35,438 nt of DNA, from assembly GCF_001556865.1 (NCBI RefSeq), contig NZ_LSJY01000201.1:1-35438 (forward strand), written 5' to 3'. The DNA comes from Sphingobium sp. CCH11-B1 (GTDB lineage Bacteria; Pseudomonadota; Alphaproteobacteria; Sphingomonadales; Sphingomonadaceae). The notes beneath the pieces were generated by a model that saw nothing but the letters and a program-made list of their open reading frames with translations, made no database searches and was not told the origin of the DNA. Below are positions 8,568 to 16,907 of this stretch, piece after piece. Position numbers and translations under genes: made by a program. Position 1 is the first letter of the stretch; each line of letters begins with the position of its first letter.

Positions 8568-9950
8568 TCAGCCGCGCACGAGCTCTTCCATGAACTCGCC
8601 GAGCACGGCGACATAACCGTCGATTTCCTCGGGGCTATGGGCGAAAGAGGCCTGCGGACCCGCACTGACGATACAGTCCCAATAGCCCCTGTTGGCCATG
8701 AACACGCGCCGCGCATCGAGCATGTCGAGATCCATCGAAGGGCGTGCCTCCCGATAGTTGCGCGGCAACTCGGTTGTCAGGCACATACCCGATCGCGGCC
8801 CCAGCCGGAACGCGCGGCATGGCAGGTCCAGGTCGCGACATAGCGCGTCGATCCCGTCCGCCATGCGGGTCCCGAGTACCGAGATGCGGTTATAGGCCGC
8901 CTCGGTCAGCACATGCTCCAGCATGTCCCTGGCGACCGCCATCGACAGGGCGTTGCCATAGAGCGTGCCGCCCAGCCCGATGCCCGATCGACGGTGGAGG
9001 ATGTCGAGATGCCGCTCCACATGGTCCGCCACCTCCCGCGTCATTCCGTATGCGGCAAAGGCGACGCCCGAGCCGAATCCCTTGCCCAGGGTCATGAAGT
9101 CGCTCTTGAGCTGCCACAGCCTGGTCAGGCCGCCATAAGCGAAGGAGAAAGTGTGCGCCTCGTCGATGCACAACATCGTCCCCGTCTCCTGGGTCAGTTG
9201 ACGCAACCCCTCGAGAAAGCCGGGTTCCGGCAGCACCAGCGTGCAGTTGGTCATCGCCGGTTCGGTGAGCACGAGCGCGACGTCACGCTGTTTGAGCACG
9301 CGCGCGACCGCTTCGAGATCGTTGAATGGCAGGATGATCGTGTCTTCCGCACGCCGTCCCGACATGCCCTGATATTCCGGCACATTTTGGCCATCCTGCG
9401 AGACGACCAGCGTCTCCTCGATATGGCCGTGATATTTGCCTTCGAACACGACCAGCTTGCGGCGGCCCGTCATGTGCCGCGCGATGCGCATGATATCGGT
9501 GTTCGATCCTGATGCCGCGACCGTAAACTGCCATGACGGCATACCAGTCAGCGCGGCCAGCAACTCCGCCGTCACGATGGCGTCCTCGGTCGGCAACAGA
9601 AAATGGGCGCCCTTGCGATATTGGTCGGCCAACGCCTGCTCGATTTCGTGCACGCCGAAGCCAATCGTCATCGAGAGGTCCGACACGTTCATGTCGATAT
9701 AGCTGTTCCCGTCCGGGTCGAAGAAGCGGGAACCGGCGCCATGGTCGGCGAACAGTTGCGGATGCGCATAATAGCCGGCCATCCAGGAATTGGGTACGCC
9801 CGCTGGCATCACGGCCAGAGCACGTTCGCGCAACGCGTTCGACGCCCGTGTGCGCTCGCTGAAACGGGCAACCTCGCGCCGGTCGATCCAGGTTACACGA
9901 TCACGATCCGCGACGAAGCGGGTCGATTCATCGATCTCAAAAGACGTCAT
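8568..9950 (-). CDS. Class III PLP-dependent aminotransferase
   Basis: This 460-residue cytoplasmic enzyme of fold type I, class III, transfers an amino group from an amine or omega-amino acid to a keto acid. The Lys that binds pyridoxal phosphate lies in FMTLGKGFGSG (K290) and the Asp contacting the pyridine nitrogen in CIDEAHTF (D263). GSNTDIMRIARHMTGRRK resembles beta-amino acid transaminases and glutamate-1-semialdehyde aminomutases. The DEAH sequence is atypical for the class, in which DEV is common. The ATG at 9950 is chosen because an AGGAG lies 11 bases before it; a GTG at 9989 would add a poorly conserved tail. The gene sits between the amidohydrolase and the aldehyde dehydrogenase genes, which suggests that its product is an aldehyde. 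The substrate is unknown. Confidence 0.85.
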   Translation of the reverse strand: MTSFEIDESTRFVADRDRVTWIDRREVARFSERTRASNALRERALAVMPAGVPNSWMAGYYAHPQLFADHGAGSRFFDPDGNSYIDMNVSDLSMTIGFGVHEIEQALADQYRKGAHFLLPTEDAIVTAELLAALTGMPSWQFTVAASGSNTDIMRIARHMTGRRKLVVFEGKYHGHIEETLVVSQDGQNVPEYQGMSGRRAEDTIILPFNDLEAVARVLKQRDVALVLTEPAMTNCTLVLPEPGFLEGLRQLTQETGTMLCIDEAHTFSFAYGGLTRLWQLKSDFMTLGKGFGSGVAFAAYGMTREVADHVERHLDILHRRSGIGLGGTLYGNALSMAVARDMLEHVLTEAAYNRISVLGTRMADGIDALCRDLDLPCRAFRLGPRSGMCLTTELPRNYREARPSMDLDMLDARRVFMANRGYWDCIVSAGPQASFAHSPEEIDGYVAVLGEFMEELVRG

Positions 9951-10024
9951 CGGGGGTAAGCTCCTGCGCGCCGGCACGGCCACCGGCACGATATTGGTTT
10001 GTTAACTTTTGGGCGAACGCCGGC

Positions 10025-12112
10025 TTATTGGGACGAGGGTGCATAGACCTTCTTGCCCATGAACCAGGTTCCGAGCACCTTGGTGTCGCCGATCTTTTCT
10101 GCGTGACCGGCGCGGGCAAGCTCCAGAATGTCCTGATCGACGATGATGAAGTCAGCCGACTTTCCGACTTCGAGCGATCCGATCTCCGACCCGCGATTGA
10201 GCGCGCGGGCACCGTTTATGGTGTAGGCATCAATCACATCCTCAATGGCAAGGCGCTGCCAGGGGCTGCTCGGTTGGCCGCCACGACGGGATCGGGTCAC
10301 GCCCATTTCCATGTTCATGAACGGCTGCGGATCCTGCGTCAGGACTGGAGCGTCCGAACCGGCGACGATGACCCCACCGGCATCCTTCGAAGACTTGGTG
10401 GGATAGTTGCACTGCTCGAAATAGTCGCCGGGCTTGTGCAGCGCCTCATAGCTGTTGCCCTTCACCTTGTTGAAGAAGGGAACAGTACTGAGATCGTAGC
10501 CCTTGGGTTCGGCGTAAATCCAGCTGAAGGTGTAGATGAGGTTGAGCTTGTTCTCGCCGATGCGCTTCACGTCCTCGGCGGTGGCGCATTGAAGGTGCGC
10601 AAGCGAGTCCGGTCGCGTGGTGACCCCGTCCGCCTTGCGCGCCGCAAGCACGGCTTCAAGCGCCATATGCACCGCTGCGTCGCTGATCGTATGGATGTGG
10701 ATCGTGTAACCCTTGAGGTGCGCCTTCATGACATAGTCGTTGAATATCCAGGGCGCATGCTGCGGAATGCCGTAGGAGATGGCGCATTGCCCCGGGTGGA
10801 AACCGTAGCGCTTCGTGAAATCGGCGATCGCCGTGGGCGAAGACACGTCAGCCGGCACGGCCCGCGCATAGACGCATTCGGGCGACGAAATATCGACATA
10901 GTCCTTCACCGACAAGAAACCCTTCGCATCCTTTTCGAAGATTGGCTGCAAATAGGGGACGGGACGGAAAGCGGCTCCGAAGGTCGGCGGCGTGTTGTTC
11001 GGATTGGCCTCCATGTCGCCGTCCGCGAATATCTTCACCGAATCTGCCCTGGCGAGCGGATTATTGGCATATTTTGCCTTGATGGCGTCGGCCTTGGCGA
11101 AGAGCGCGTCCCAGTTCACCCGGCCGTCCGCGTCCCGGAAGTCTTCCGGCGTCCAATATTGCGCCATGTTGACGCGGAAGCTCTGCTGCCCGGTCTTTTC
11201 AAGCTTGTCGTACACGTCGTACATGCTGCCCGGCCCGAAAATGCCGTCCGATGCATAGGTCGCGGCGTCCCAGATCGCCGTGATGCCGCGGCTGTTGAGC
11301 CGCTGCGCGAGCAGCTGGGGCTCAGCAAGCAGTTTCGCGAACTCCTCGACAGACGTCTCCGACGAATCCATCGGCGAACGAGCCTCGTCCTGCATGTCGC
11401 CGCTGGGTTCACCGTGAATATCGACGCCGACGACAGCCTTGTAGTGCGCGAAATCGGTTTCCAGCGTCTTTTTGGAATAGCCGACGGTCTCACCCTTCGC
11501 ATTTTTGGCAAGAGCCAGCGCTCGGCTGTTATAAGCGCCATGGTGGCCGTCCCAGCCGGTCATGACGACAGGATTGTCCGGTGCAGCAGCATCCAGCGCA
11601 GCTCGAAGCGTTGCAAATTTGGAGTCGGTCTGATTACCGGCCGCATATTCCCATTGGGAAACGGCGAGCCATTTCCCCGGCTCGAGTTTCGCATCCACAA
11701 CGCACTGGCGCACCAGCGTGGCGATTTCCGCCAGCGTATGCGCCTTCGCCTCAAGGTTGCATCCTCCGAAATCGACGATGCCACGAGGATGGATGTGCGA
11801 ATCGACCAAGCCGGGCAGGACAAGCTTTCCGCCCGCATCCTCGACGACCGTATTGCCGCCGATATAGGCGCCGACCGCCTTGCCGTCGCCCACGAACACA
11901 AGCTTGCCATTCTTCACAGCCAGCGCTTCCACGATTCGGTGTGAGCCATCAACCGTGTAGATTCGCGCGTTCCTGAGCACGAGGTCAGCCGGAACCGGCC
12001 CTCGTGCCGTCGCCGGCGTCAACGACAACAGGGCCATCGCCAACGATGATGCAGCTGCTGCTGCCTTGAGCTTTCCCGACCAGGCTCGACCTGCCGCAGA
12101 TCCGACGTGCAT
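10025..12112 (-). CDS. Exported amidohydrolase, YtcJ/amidohydrolase_3 family
   Basis: This is a metal-dependent hydrolase of about 695 residues, likely secreted or periplasmic. The N-terminus has basic residues, a hydrophobic Ala/Leu stretch and a cleavage region around PATARG near residue 37. The body starts with LVLRNARIYTVDG, the usual small beta domain. It continues with the metal motif DSHIHPRG (H106, H108), later IHIHTISD and HLQCAT histidines, and a C-terminal metal-binding Asp in GSDAPV. The family includes N-substituted formamide deformylase and other amide or carbamate hydrolases. An ATG at 12112 is preferred because GGGAG lies seven bases upstream; alternatives are an ATG at 12118 and a GTG at 12151. 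It is the first gene of the minus-strand block and divergent from the AraC regulator. The natural substrate is not evident. Confidence 0.85.
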   Translation of the reverse strand: MHVGSAAGRAWSGKLKAAAAASSLAMALLSLTPATARGPVPADLVLRNARIYTVDGSHRIVEALAVKNGKLVFVGDGKAVGAYIGGNTVVEDAGGKLVLPGLVDSHIHPRGIVDFGGCNLEAKAHTLAEIATLVRQCVVDAKLEPGKWLAVSQWEYAAGNQTDSKFATLRAALDAAAPDNPVVMTGWDGHHGAYNSRALALAKNAKGETVGYSKKTLETDFAHYKAVVGVDIHGEPSGDMQDEARSPMDSSETSVEEFAKLLAEPQLLAQRLNSRGITAIWDAATYASDGIFGPGSMYDVYDKLEKTGQQSFRVNMAQYWTPEDFRDADGRVNWDALFAKADAIKAKYANNPLARADSVKIFADGDMEANPNNTPPTFGAAFRPVPYLQPIFEKDAKGFLSVKDYVDISSPECVYARAVPADVSSPTAIADFTKRYGFHPGQCAISYGIPQHAPWIFNDYVMKAHLKGYTIHIHTISDAAVHMALEAVLAARKADGVTTRPDSLAHLQCATAEDVKRIGENKLNLIYTFSWIYAEPKGYDLSTVPFFNKVKGNSYEALHKPGDYFEQCNYPTKSSKDAGGVIVAGSDAPVLTQDPQPFMNMEMGVTRSRRGGQPSSPWQRLAIEDVIDAYTINGARALNRGSEIGSLEVGKSADFIIVDQDILELARAGHAEKIGDTKVLGTWFMGKKVYAPSSQ

Positions 12113-12330
12113 CGCCATTCTCCCAAGAACGGGCGGAGTCCGCCCCGACACATGAGGTGCATCGCCCCTCAGCTACGCGTTCTTAGCTTGCCGCCGGCTT
12201 GCAGATCACAGCGTTGCGAGACAGCATTTTCGACTTTCCGTGCCAATCCCGACCTTCTCTGTCACGGCATTGCAACATGCCTGCGACTGTGTCAGGCTTA
12301 CCCCGTCATACAAGTGTGAGGTGCACTGCG
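12113..12330. promoter_or_regulatory. Divergent promoter region between amidohydrolase and AraC regulator
   Basis: These 218 bases separate the two divergent starts and must hold the promoters of both the catabolic block (leftward) and the regulator gene (rightward). I see no operator repeat that I can assign with confidence. By analogy with AraC-family systems, the regulator's binding site is expected here. Confidence 0.5.
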
Positions 12331-13302
12331 ATGCTCGACTTCACCACGCAAAAAATGCCTGAAATCGGCCGCACCGCGCGCTACTCGGAGGCGCTGGCTG
12401 CCTATTACAATTCTATTGATCTGGAACGTCAAGTCGTTGCCGAGATACAGGAGAGGGATGTCCTTGAAGCCTTCTCCATGGCTTTCGATCTGGGCCGGCT
12501 GAGTTGTTCCGTGCACCGGTGCAATTCGCCGCTTCATCGTTACTCGATGCGCAAAAGCTCAGCAAAACTGGGGTATTCGCTGCAGTATATCCTCGAAGGC
12601 AACCTCAGCATCATAAGCGACGATTATTGCCATGAAGTCGGACCCGGCGACTTCGTTTTCCTTCGCTCACGCAACCTTCTGGAATATCACACATCCACTT
12701 CGGGCAGCAAAACCATCGGAATTCACCTGCCATCCTCGCTCGTCCAAAGCATGACCTATGGGCGGACCATCGGGCTCGACCGTGTATTCTCCAGCGAGTC
12801 CGGCATCGCGGCCTGTGTCGCCTCTTTCATCAAGGCCATCTTCAATTCACACGCCGCTCTTACCGCGGCGGACAGCGCCGCGTTGCAGGCGGGCCTGGCC
12901 GAAGCGATCGTGCAACTTGGCACCCAGGCCACCGGCTCGATCGCCGACGCAGCGCGGACCACGCTCCTCAACGACCTCAAGTCCATCGCCGCCGCGAAAC
13001 TGGACGACCCGGATCTCACGCCCGCCATGGTCGCTGCACGCGCGGGGGTATCGGTGCGCACCTTGCATCGGGCCTTTCAGGCGTCAGGGGAAACATTCTG
13101 GAACTGGATCCGTGACCGGCGACTGGACCGTTGCTATGCCGAACTCACCACGCCCATCCAATCTAAGCGCACCATTACCGAAGTCGCCTTTCGCTGGGGC
13201 TTCAACGAGCTAAGCACGTTCGATCGCAATTTTCGTAAGCGCTATGGCGCGTCGCCGCGCAACGTGCGCGCGCGGGCCGGTGGCGAAGCTCAAGCAACCT
13301 GA
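12331..13302 (+). CDS. AraC/XylS-family transcriptional regulator
   Basis: This 323-residue DNA-binding regulator has an N-terminal cupin-like sensing domain (about 40-200, similar to the AraC_binding_2 type, with YILEGNLSIISDD). Its C-terminal AraC double helix-turn-helix lies at about 225-315. The first helix pair is LTPAMVAARAGVSVRTLHRAF. The second includes TITEVAFRWGFNELSTFDRNFRKRYG, with the family signature at its end. The start is ATG 12331, with GAGG about nine bases upstream; the same frame stays open further upstream without a better site. It is divergent from the amidohydrolase gene and most likely activates the catabolic block in response to its substrate or an intermediate. That role is inferred from arrangement only. 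Confidence 0.88.
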   Translation: MLDFTTQKMPEIGRTARYSEALAAYYNSIDLERQVVAEIQERDVLEAFSMAFDLGRLSCSVHRCNSPLHRYSMRKSSAKLGYSLQYILEGNLSIISDDYCHEVGPGDFVFLRSRNLLEYHTSTSGSKTIGIHLPSSLVQSMTYGRTIGLDRVFSSESGIAACVASFIKAIFNSHAALTAADSAALQAGLAEAIVQLGTQATGSIADAARTTLLNDLKSIAAAKLDDPDLTPAMVAARAGVSVRTLHRAFQASGETFWNWIRDRRLDRCYAELTTPIQSKRTITEVAFRWGFNELSTFDRNFRKRYGASPRNVRARAGGEAQAT

Positions 13303-13950
13303 CGGGGGCCGGTCATGGCGGGTGGTCGGAAGTTCGGGCTGCTCGCCATGGGCATAGCGATGTCCCGCTAATCTGCGTGCAGCGCCGGCAAATCAGCTGG
13401 AACGCTCGATGGGGATAAGTCAGAAGCACCCGACCCTCGTCGACTCTTTCAATTCCAACAACCGATATACGCTCGGCGCCACCTTTGCTGCAATTTGGCA
13501 CGCAATATCGAATGATCGTGGCTCTGAACGCCGCGATTTCTCGGACTCGCTGGCTTTAGGGTGCGTCACGCACATGGTTCGGGGCGGTTTGGAGTGGCGC
13601 TGAAGGGAAATGGGTGGATGACCGGGAAGCAGCAGCACAAAGCGCGACTCTTCGACAATTGCGTGCTCAGCTTCATCAGCACAAATGCGGCTGTCCATAA
13701 TTCTATCACGCTATTTTCCTGCGATATCGTTGGCCTCCCGGCGATCGGACATGTCGCTGAATTTCAAGCCTGTGGCTCCGAAGCCATCGTCAACTGTTCG
13801 TGACTGATGGCCGCTGCCTGGAACATGTCGCGAGCGCAGAGCCCCGGGCGACTGTCGCGCACTCTGAAGCCGACATCGAGCACCATAACGAAGCCACAGA
13901 GGATGTGATGGCGAGATCGGCCGAAGACTGATGCTTGGGGATAAAATGTG
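13303..13950. other. Gene-poor stretch of about 650 bases
   Basis: No convincing gene was found between the AraC regulator and the gamma-glutamyltransferase. Short open frames exist on both strands (for example 13409-13603 on the plus strand and 13420-13698 on the minus strand). They lack good ribosome binding sites and recognisable motifs. Base composition is less GC-rich around 13420-13520 and 13640-13740 than in the neighbouring genes, as often seen in remnants of foreign DNA. The last tens of bases should hold the promoter of the gamma-glutamyltransferase gene. Confidence 0.4.
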
Positions 13951-15726
13951 ATGCGGATACGATCCATCGTGATAGCGGCGCTCATGGCGAGTGCCTTGGC
14001 CGATGCCGGTCGGCCGGAACCCGTCACGTCACTTCCCGCTCCCGCGCTGCAGGCGGTATCCGGCGATCGAACGAGCGGATGGCTGAGCCAATCGCGCTCC
14101 GAAGTGCTTGCCCGCAACGGCATGGTAGCGACCAGCCAGCCATTGGCCGCGGAGGCCGGCTTGGGCATCCTACGCGCCGGCGGTAACGCGATTGATGCCG
14201 CGATCGCCACTGCCGCTGCGCTCAACGTGGTCGAGCCGGCGAGCGCCGGCGTCGGCGGCGACGCCTTGGCGATAATCTGGCTCGCGAAGGAGCATCGGCT
14301 GATTGCCATGAACGCGATCGGGCGCGCGCCGGCCGCCGCCACGCTCGCAGCCTACCGGGCGAAAGGTTTCAAGGAAATGCCACTGCACGGCATCCACTCA
14401 GCGACGGTGCCCGGCGCCGTGGATGGCTGGGTCGCGCTGCTGAAGCGGGCTGGCACCCTGCCACTCGGACGCGTGCTGGAGCCCGCTATCCACTTGGCCG
14501 AGGACGGATTTCCGATTTCAGAACGCATCCGCAACGACTGGATCTACGGTGCCGAGGTGCTGAGCGCCGACCCCGAGTCACGACGCGTCTATCTCCCGGG
14601 CGGCCGAATCCCGGAAACCTACCAGATTTTCCGCAATCCCGATCTGGGTCGAACCCTGCGGTTGATCGCCGACGGCGGCCGCGACGCTTTCTATCGCGGG
14701 CCGGTGGCGCAGGCGATCGTCAAGCGATCGCGCGAGCTCGGCGGTTTTTTCGCAATGTCAGACTTTGCGCCCAGCCAGGTCACATGGGACACGCCGATCA
14801 CCACCCGCTATCGGGGCGTGGACGTTTATGAAATGCCGGCTCCCCCACAAGGCATGGCTGTCCTGGAGATGCTCAACATCGTCGAGGCCTGCGCGCCGAA
14901 GTTCGGTCTGGACATCGCGAAGCTTGGCCCGCGCTCGCCCGATTATTTTCACCTGATGATAGAGGCGAAGAAGCTCGCCTATGCCGACCTCGCCCTTCAC
15001 GACGGTGATCCGGCCTTTTCCAAAGTGCCCACTGACAGGCTGATTTCCAAAAGCTATGCCGCAAGCCTTTGCAACCGCATCGACATGCGGCGCGCAGCAC
15101 CGATCCCACCGGGCGGCGAAGCGATCGGCGGCACGGTCTATGTCGCGACGGCGGATCGCGAAGGGAACATGGTGTCGTTTATCTACAGCATCTATGACAG
15201 CTTCGGCTCCGGTATCACCATCCCGGGATACGGTTTCGTGCTTGGCGACCGCGGCGCGCTGTTCAACCTCGATCCCGCCAGCCCGAACGTCGTCGCGCCG
15301 ACCAAGCGTCCTTTCCACACGCTTTTGCCCGGATTTCTTATGAAGGACGGTCGCCCGCTTATGGCGTTCGGCCTGATGGGCGGCGGGCAACAGGCGCAGG
15401 GACATGCGCAAGTGCTGGTCGATATACTCGATTTCGGCGCCAATGTGCAGTCGGCGAGCGACGCGGCACGCTTCACGCACGTGCAGGCGCGCAATCGCCT
15501 GGCACTCGAATCGCAGTTATACCGCCTTGTTGGAGCCGAACTTGCCCAACGTGGCCACGTTGTCGAAAGCGCTAACGGCGAAAATATGGGCGGATATCAG
15601 GCCATCCGTTTCAAGCCCGAACATGTGGGAGATTTTCCGGCGTCGACGAAACCCGGTGGGCCAGTCAATGGCGCTTACATAGCCGGATCCGATCACCGGA
15701 AGGATGGCGAAGCCGTCGGCTGGTGA
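13951..15726 (+). CDS. Gamma-glutamyltransferase family protein, exported
   Basis: This 591-residue N-terminal-nucleophile hydrolase is made as a proenzyme that cleaves itself into two subunits. The early segment GMVATSQPLAAEAGLGILRAGGNAIDAAIATAAALNVVEP is split here as GGNAIDAAIATAAALNVVEP near 77-96, a diagnostic GGT motif. The expected self-cleavage site and nucleophile is T395 in GGTVYVATAD, followed by YDSFGSGI and a GLMGGGQQAQGH stretch where classical GGTs have GSPGG. Residues 1-20 form a signal peptide (MRIRSIVIAALMAS, cleavage near ADAG), so it acts in the periplasm. ATG 13951 is used; a GTG directly before it is equally in frame. GGGGA lies about 10 bases upstream. It could release the amine or glutamyl part of a gamma-glutamyl conjugate for the neighbouring catabolic genes. 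Confidence 0.88.
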   Translation: MRIRSIVIAALMASALADAGRPEPVTSLPAPALQAVSGDRTSGWLSQSRSEVLARNGMVATSQPLAAEAGLGILRAGGNAIDAAIATAAALNVVEPASAGVGGDALAIIWLAKEHRLIAMNAIGRAPAAATLAAYRAKGFKEMPLHGIHSATVPGAVDGWVALLKRAGTLPLGRVLEPAIHLAEDGFPISERIRNDWIYGAEVLSADPESRRVYLPGGRIPETYQIFRNPDLGRTLRLIADGGRDAFYRGPVAQAIVKRSRELGGFFAMSDFAPSQVTWDTPITTRYRGVDVYEMPAPPQGMAVLEMLNIVEACAPKFGLDIAKLGPRSPDYFHLMIEAKKLAYADLALHDGDPAFSKVPTDRLISKSYAASLCNRIDMRRAAPIPPGGEAIGGTVYVATADREGNMVSFIYSIYDSFGSGITIPGYGFVLGDRGALFNLDPASPNVVAPTKRPFHTLLPGFLMKDGRPLMAFGLMGGGQQAQGHAQVLVDILDFGANVQSASDAARFTHVQARNRLALESQLYRLVGAELAQRGHVVESANGENMGGYQAIRFKPEHVGDFPASTKPGGPVNGAYIAGSDHRKDGEAVGW

Positions 15727-15817
15727 TCGAAGCTGACATTCGCAACCTGGTGTCGGAACGACATGTATTGGTCGGCACCTTCCTGAGATGTCGGGTGCCG
15801 GTAACCCGCGATTCGAG

Positions 15818-16032
15818 ATGGTCCGCATCGGCTTTGCGATGCTCGGTATTGGCCTCCTGAGTCTGATCGCGCGCTGGCGCGAAGCGCTTACGATTGGCCG
15901 CTGCTGCATCGCTTCGCGGTGCTGATGGGGCCATCGGGGCTGGTCGCCGTGCTGCCCGGCTGGATCGTGACGGAAGCCGGGCGACGCGCCCATTCGCAGC
16001 GCAGATATCGCGCCCGCACCGGCCATCATTGA
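15818..16032 (+). pseudogene. cydA: Remnant of cydA, cytochrome bd oxidase subunit I (C-terminal part)
   Basis: Two short segments in different frames match the C-terminal part of CydA. The first, from 15818, reads MVRIGFAMLGIGLLSL and continues to about 15888. The second, from 15889, reads YDWPLLHRFAVLMGPSG, then VAVLPGWIVTEAGRR, ending at a TGA at 16030-16032. CydA proteins carry the same order of features: a membrane helix, RWR-x-LYD, AVLMGP-G and GW-TE-GRQP. The frame changes between the two pieces, and the downstream GRQP context is lost in another shift. Nothing recognisable of the N-terminal two thirds of CydA is present upstream, where the gamma-glutamyltransferase gene ends at 15726. 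This is a decayed relic and cannot make a functional subunit. Confidence 0.8.
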
Positions 16033-16044
16033 GGGAGCGTCGGC

Positions 16045-16209
16045 ATGACCGATCTCACTGTCATCTGGGCCGGCCTCGTCGGCTTTGCCATCATCGCTTA
16101 TGTTGTGATGGACGGCTTCGATCTTGGCATCGGCATCCTGTTTCCCTTTTTCAAGGTCGGCCAGAGCCGCCAGCTGCGGAGCGGCCATGCCGGTTCGCCG
16201 CCAGCCTGA
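16045..16209 (+). pseudogene. cydB: Remnant of cydB, cytochrome bd oxidase subunit II (N-terminal part)
   Basis: An ATG at 16045, with GAGGGAG a few bases upstream, starts a frame reading MTDLTVIWAGLVGF and later YVVMDGFDLGIGILFPFF. This is the characteristic first helix of CydB, including the MDGFDLGIG motif. The similarity stops after FKVG at about 16161. The following 15 codons are unrelated and end in TGA at 16207-16209. CydB normally has about 330-380 residues, so more than 85% is missing. It follows the cydA relic in the normal cydAB order and spacing, which shows that a bd oxidase operon once stood here and was removed by a deletion with its right end near 16161. The gap 16210-16325 before nasT shows no gene. 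Confidence 0.85.
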
Positions 16210-16325
16210 CAGTGCTTGAAACGACGTCCACCAGTGGGGCTGGAAGGAACTCACCTGCGGCCTCCCCTCTTGACCTTGCCTTGCCATTGCCCGACCTGCC
16301 GTCCCATGTCCGGTGAGCCAGCCCC

Positions 16326-16907
16326 ATGCGAATCGTGATCATCGACGACAGCGGCCTGCGCGCGACCGTCCTGGAGGAAGGGCTGCGGGACGCGGGCTAT
16401 GATGACATCCACATCGTCCCGCCCCGCGGCGCCTTCGTTGCGCGCCTCGAACGCATGGCCCCGGACGTCGTGTTGATGGACCTCGGCAGCCCCAGCCGCG
16501 ACATGCTGGAGGAAATGCTGACCGTCAGCCGCGCACTTGCCCGGCCGATCGCCATGTTCGTGGACCAGTCGGACGAAACGATGATCGGCGCGGCGATCGA
16601 TGCGGGGGTTTCCGCCTATGTCGTGGATGGCCTGCGCAAGGAGCGGGTGAAGCCTGTGCTCGAACTTGCTGTCCGCCGTTTCAACGCCTTTTCCAAGATG
16701 CAGGCGGAGCTGGAGGAAGCGCGCACCGCGCTCCACGACCGCAAGATCATCGATCGCGCCAAGTCGATTCTCATGAACCAGCGCGCCCTTTCCGAGCAGG
16801 ACGCCTATGCGCTGCTGCGGTCGAGCGCGATGAATCAGGGGAAGAAGATCGTGGATGTCGCGCAGGCGCTGATCACTGCCAGCGACCTGCTGGGAGGGGG
16901 GACATGA
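16326..16907 (+). CDS. nasT: NasT-type ANTAR antiterminator response regulator
   Basis: This 193-residue RNA-binding antiterminator controls nitrate assimilation. The N-terminal receiver-like domain (1-120) has the acidic pair D7/D8 and the possible phospho-acceptor D52 in VVLMDLGSPSRD. A coiled linker leads to the ANTAR domain (about 127-188). This domain contains DRKIIDRAKSILMNQRALSE and the conserved DAYALLRSSAMNQGKKIVDVA pattern of NasT/AmiR/EutV. ANTAR proteins bind paired hexaloop hairpins in leader RNAs and stop terminator formation; two such leaders lie downstream at 18159-18280 and 20896-21026. The stop overlaps the start of nasS by four bases (ATGA), the usual NasT-NasS pairing, except that in most genomes nasS comes first. 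The ribosome site (GGTGAG) is weak. Confidence 0.93.
   Translation: MRIVIIDDSGLRATVLEEGLRDAGYDDIHIVPPRGAFVARLERMAPDVVLMDLGSPSRDMLEEMLTVSRALARPIAMFVDQSDETMIGAAIDAGVSAYVVDGLRKERVKPVLELAVRRFNAFSKMQAELEEARTALHDRKIIDRAKSILMNQRALSEQDAYALLRSSAMNQGKKIVDVAQALITASDLLGGGT

Noticed and set aside
7031..8593. 520-codon plus-strand open frame opposite the aldehyde dehydrogenase gene
   Set aside because: Antisense shadow; composition is unnatural, and the minus strand matches ExaC-type dehydrogenases along its full length.
10028..11944. 638-codon plus-strand open frame opposite the amidohydrolase gene
   Set aside because: Antisense shadow without domains; the minus-strand product has metal motifs and a signal peptide.
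15517..16287. 256-codon minus-strand open frame across the cyd remnants
   Set aside because: It crosses the end of the gamma-glutamyltransferase gene and the cyd relics in antisense and shows no recognisable protein family.
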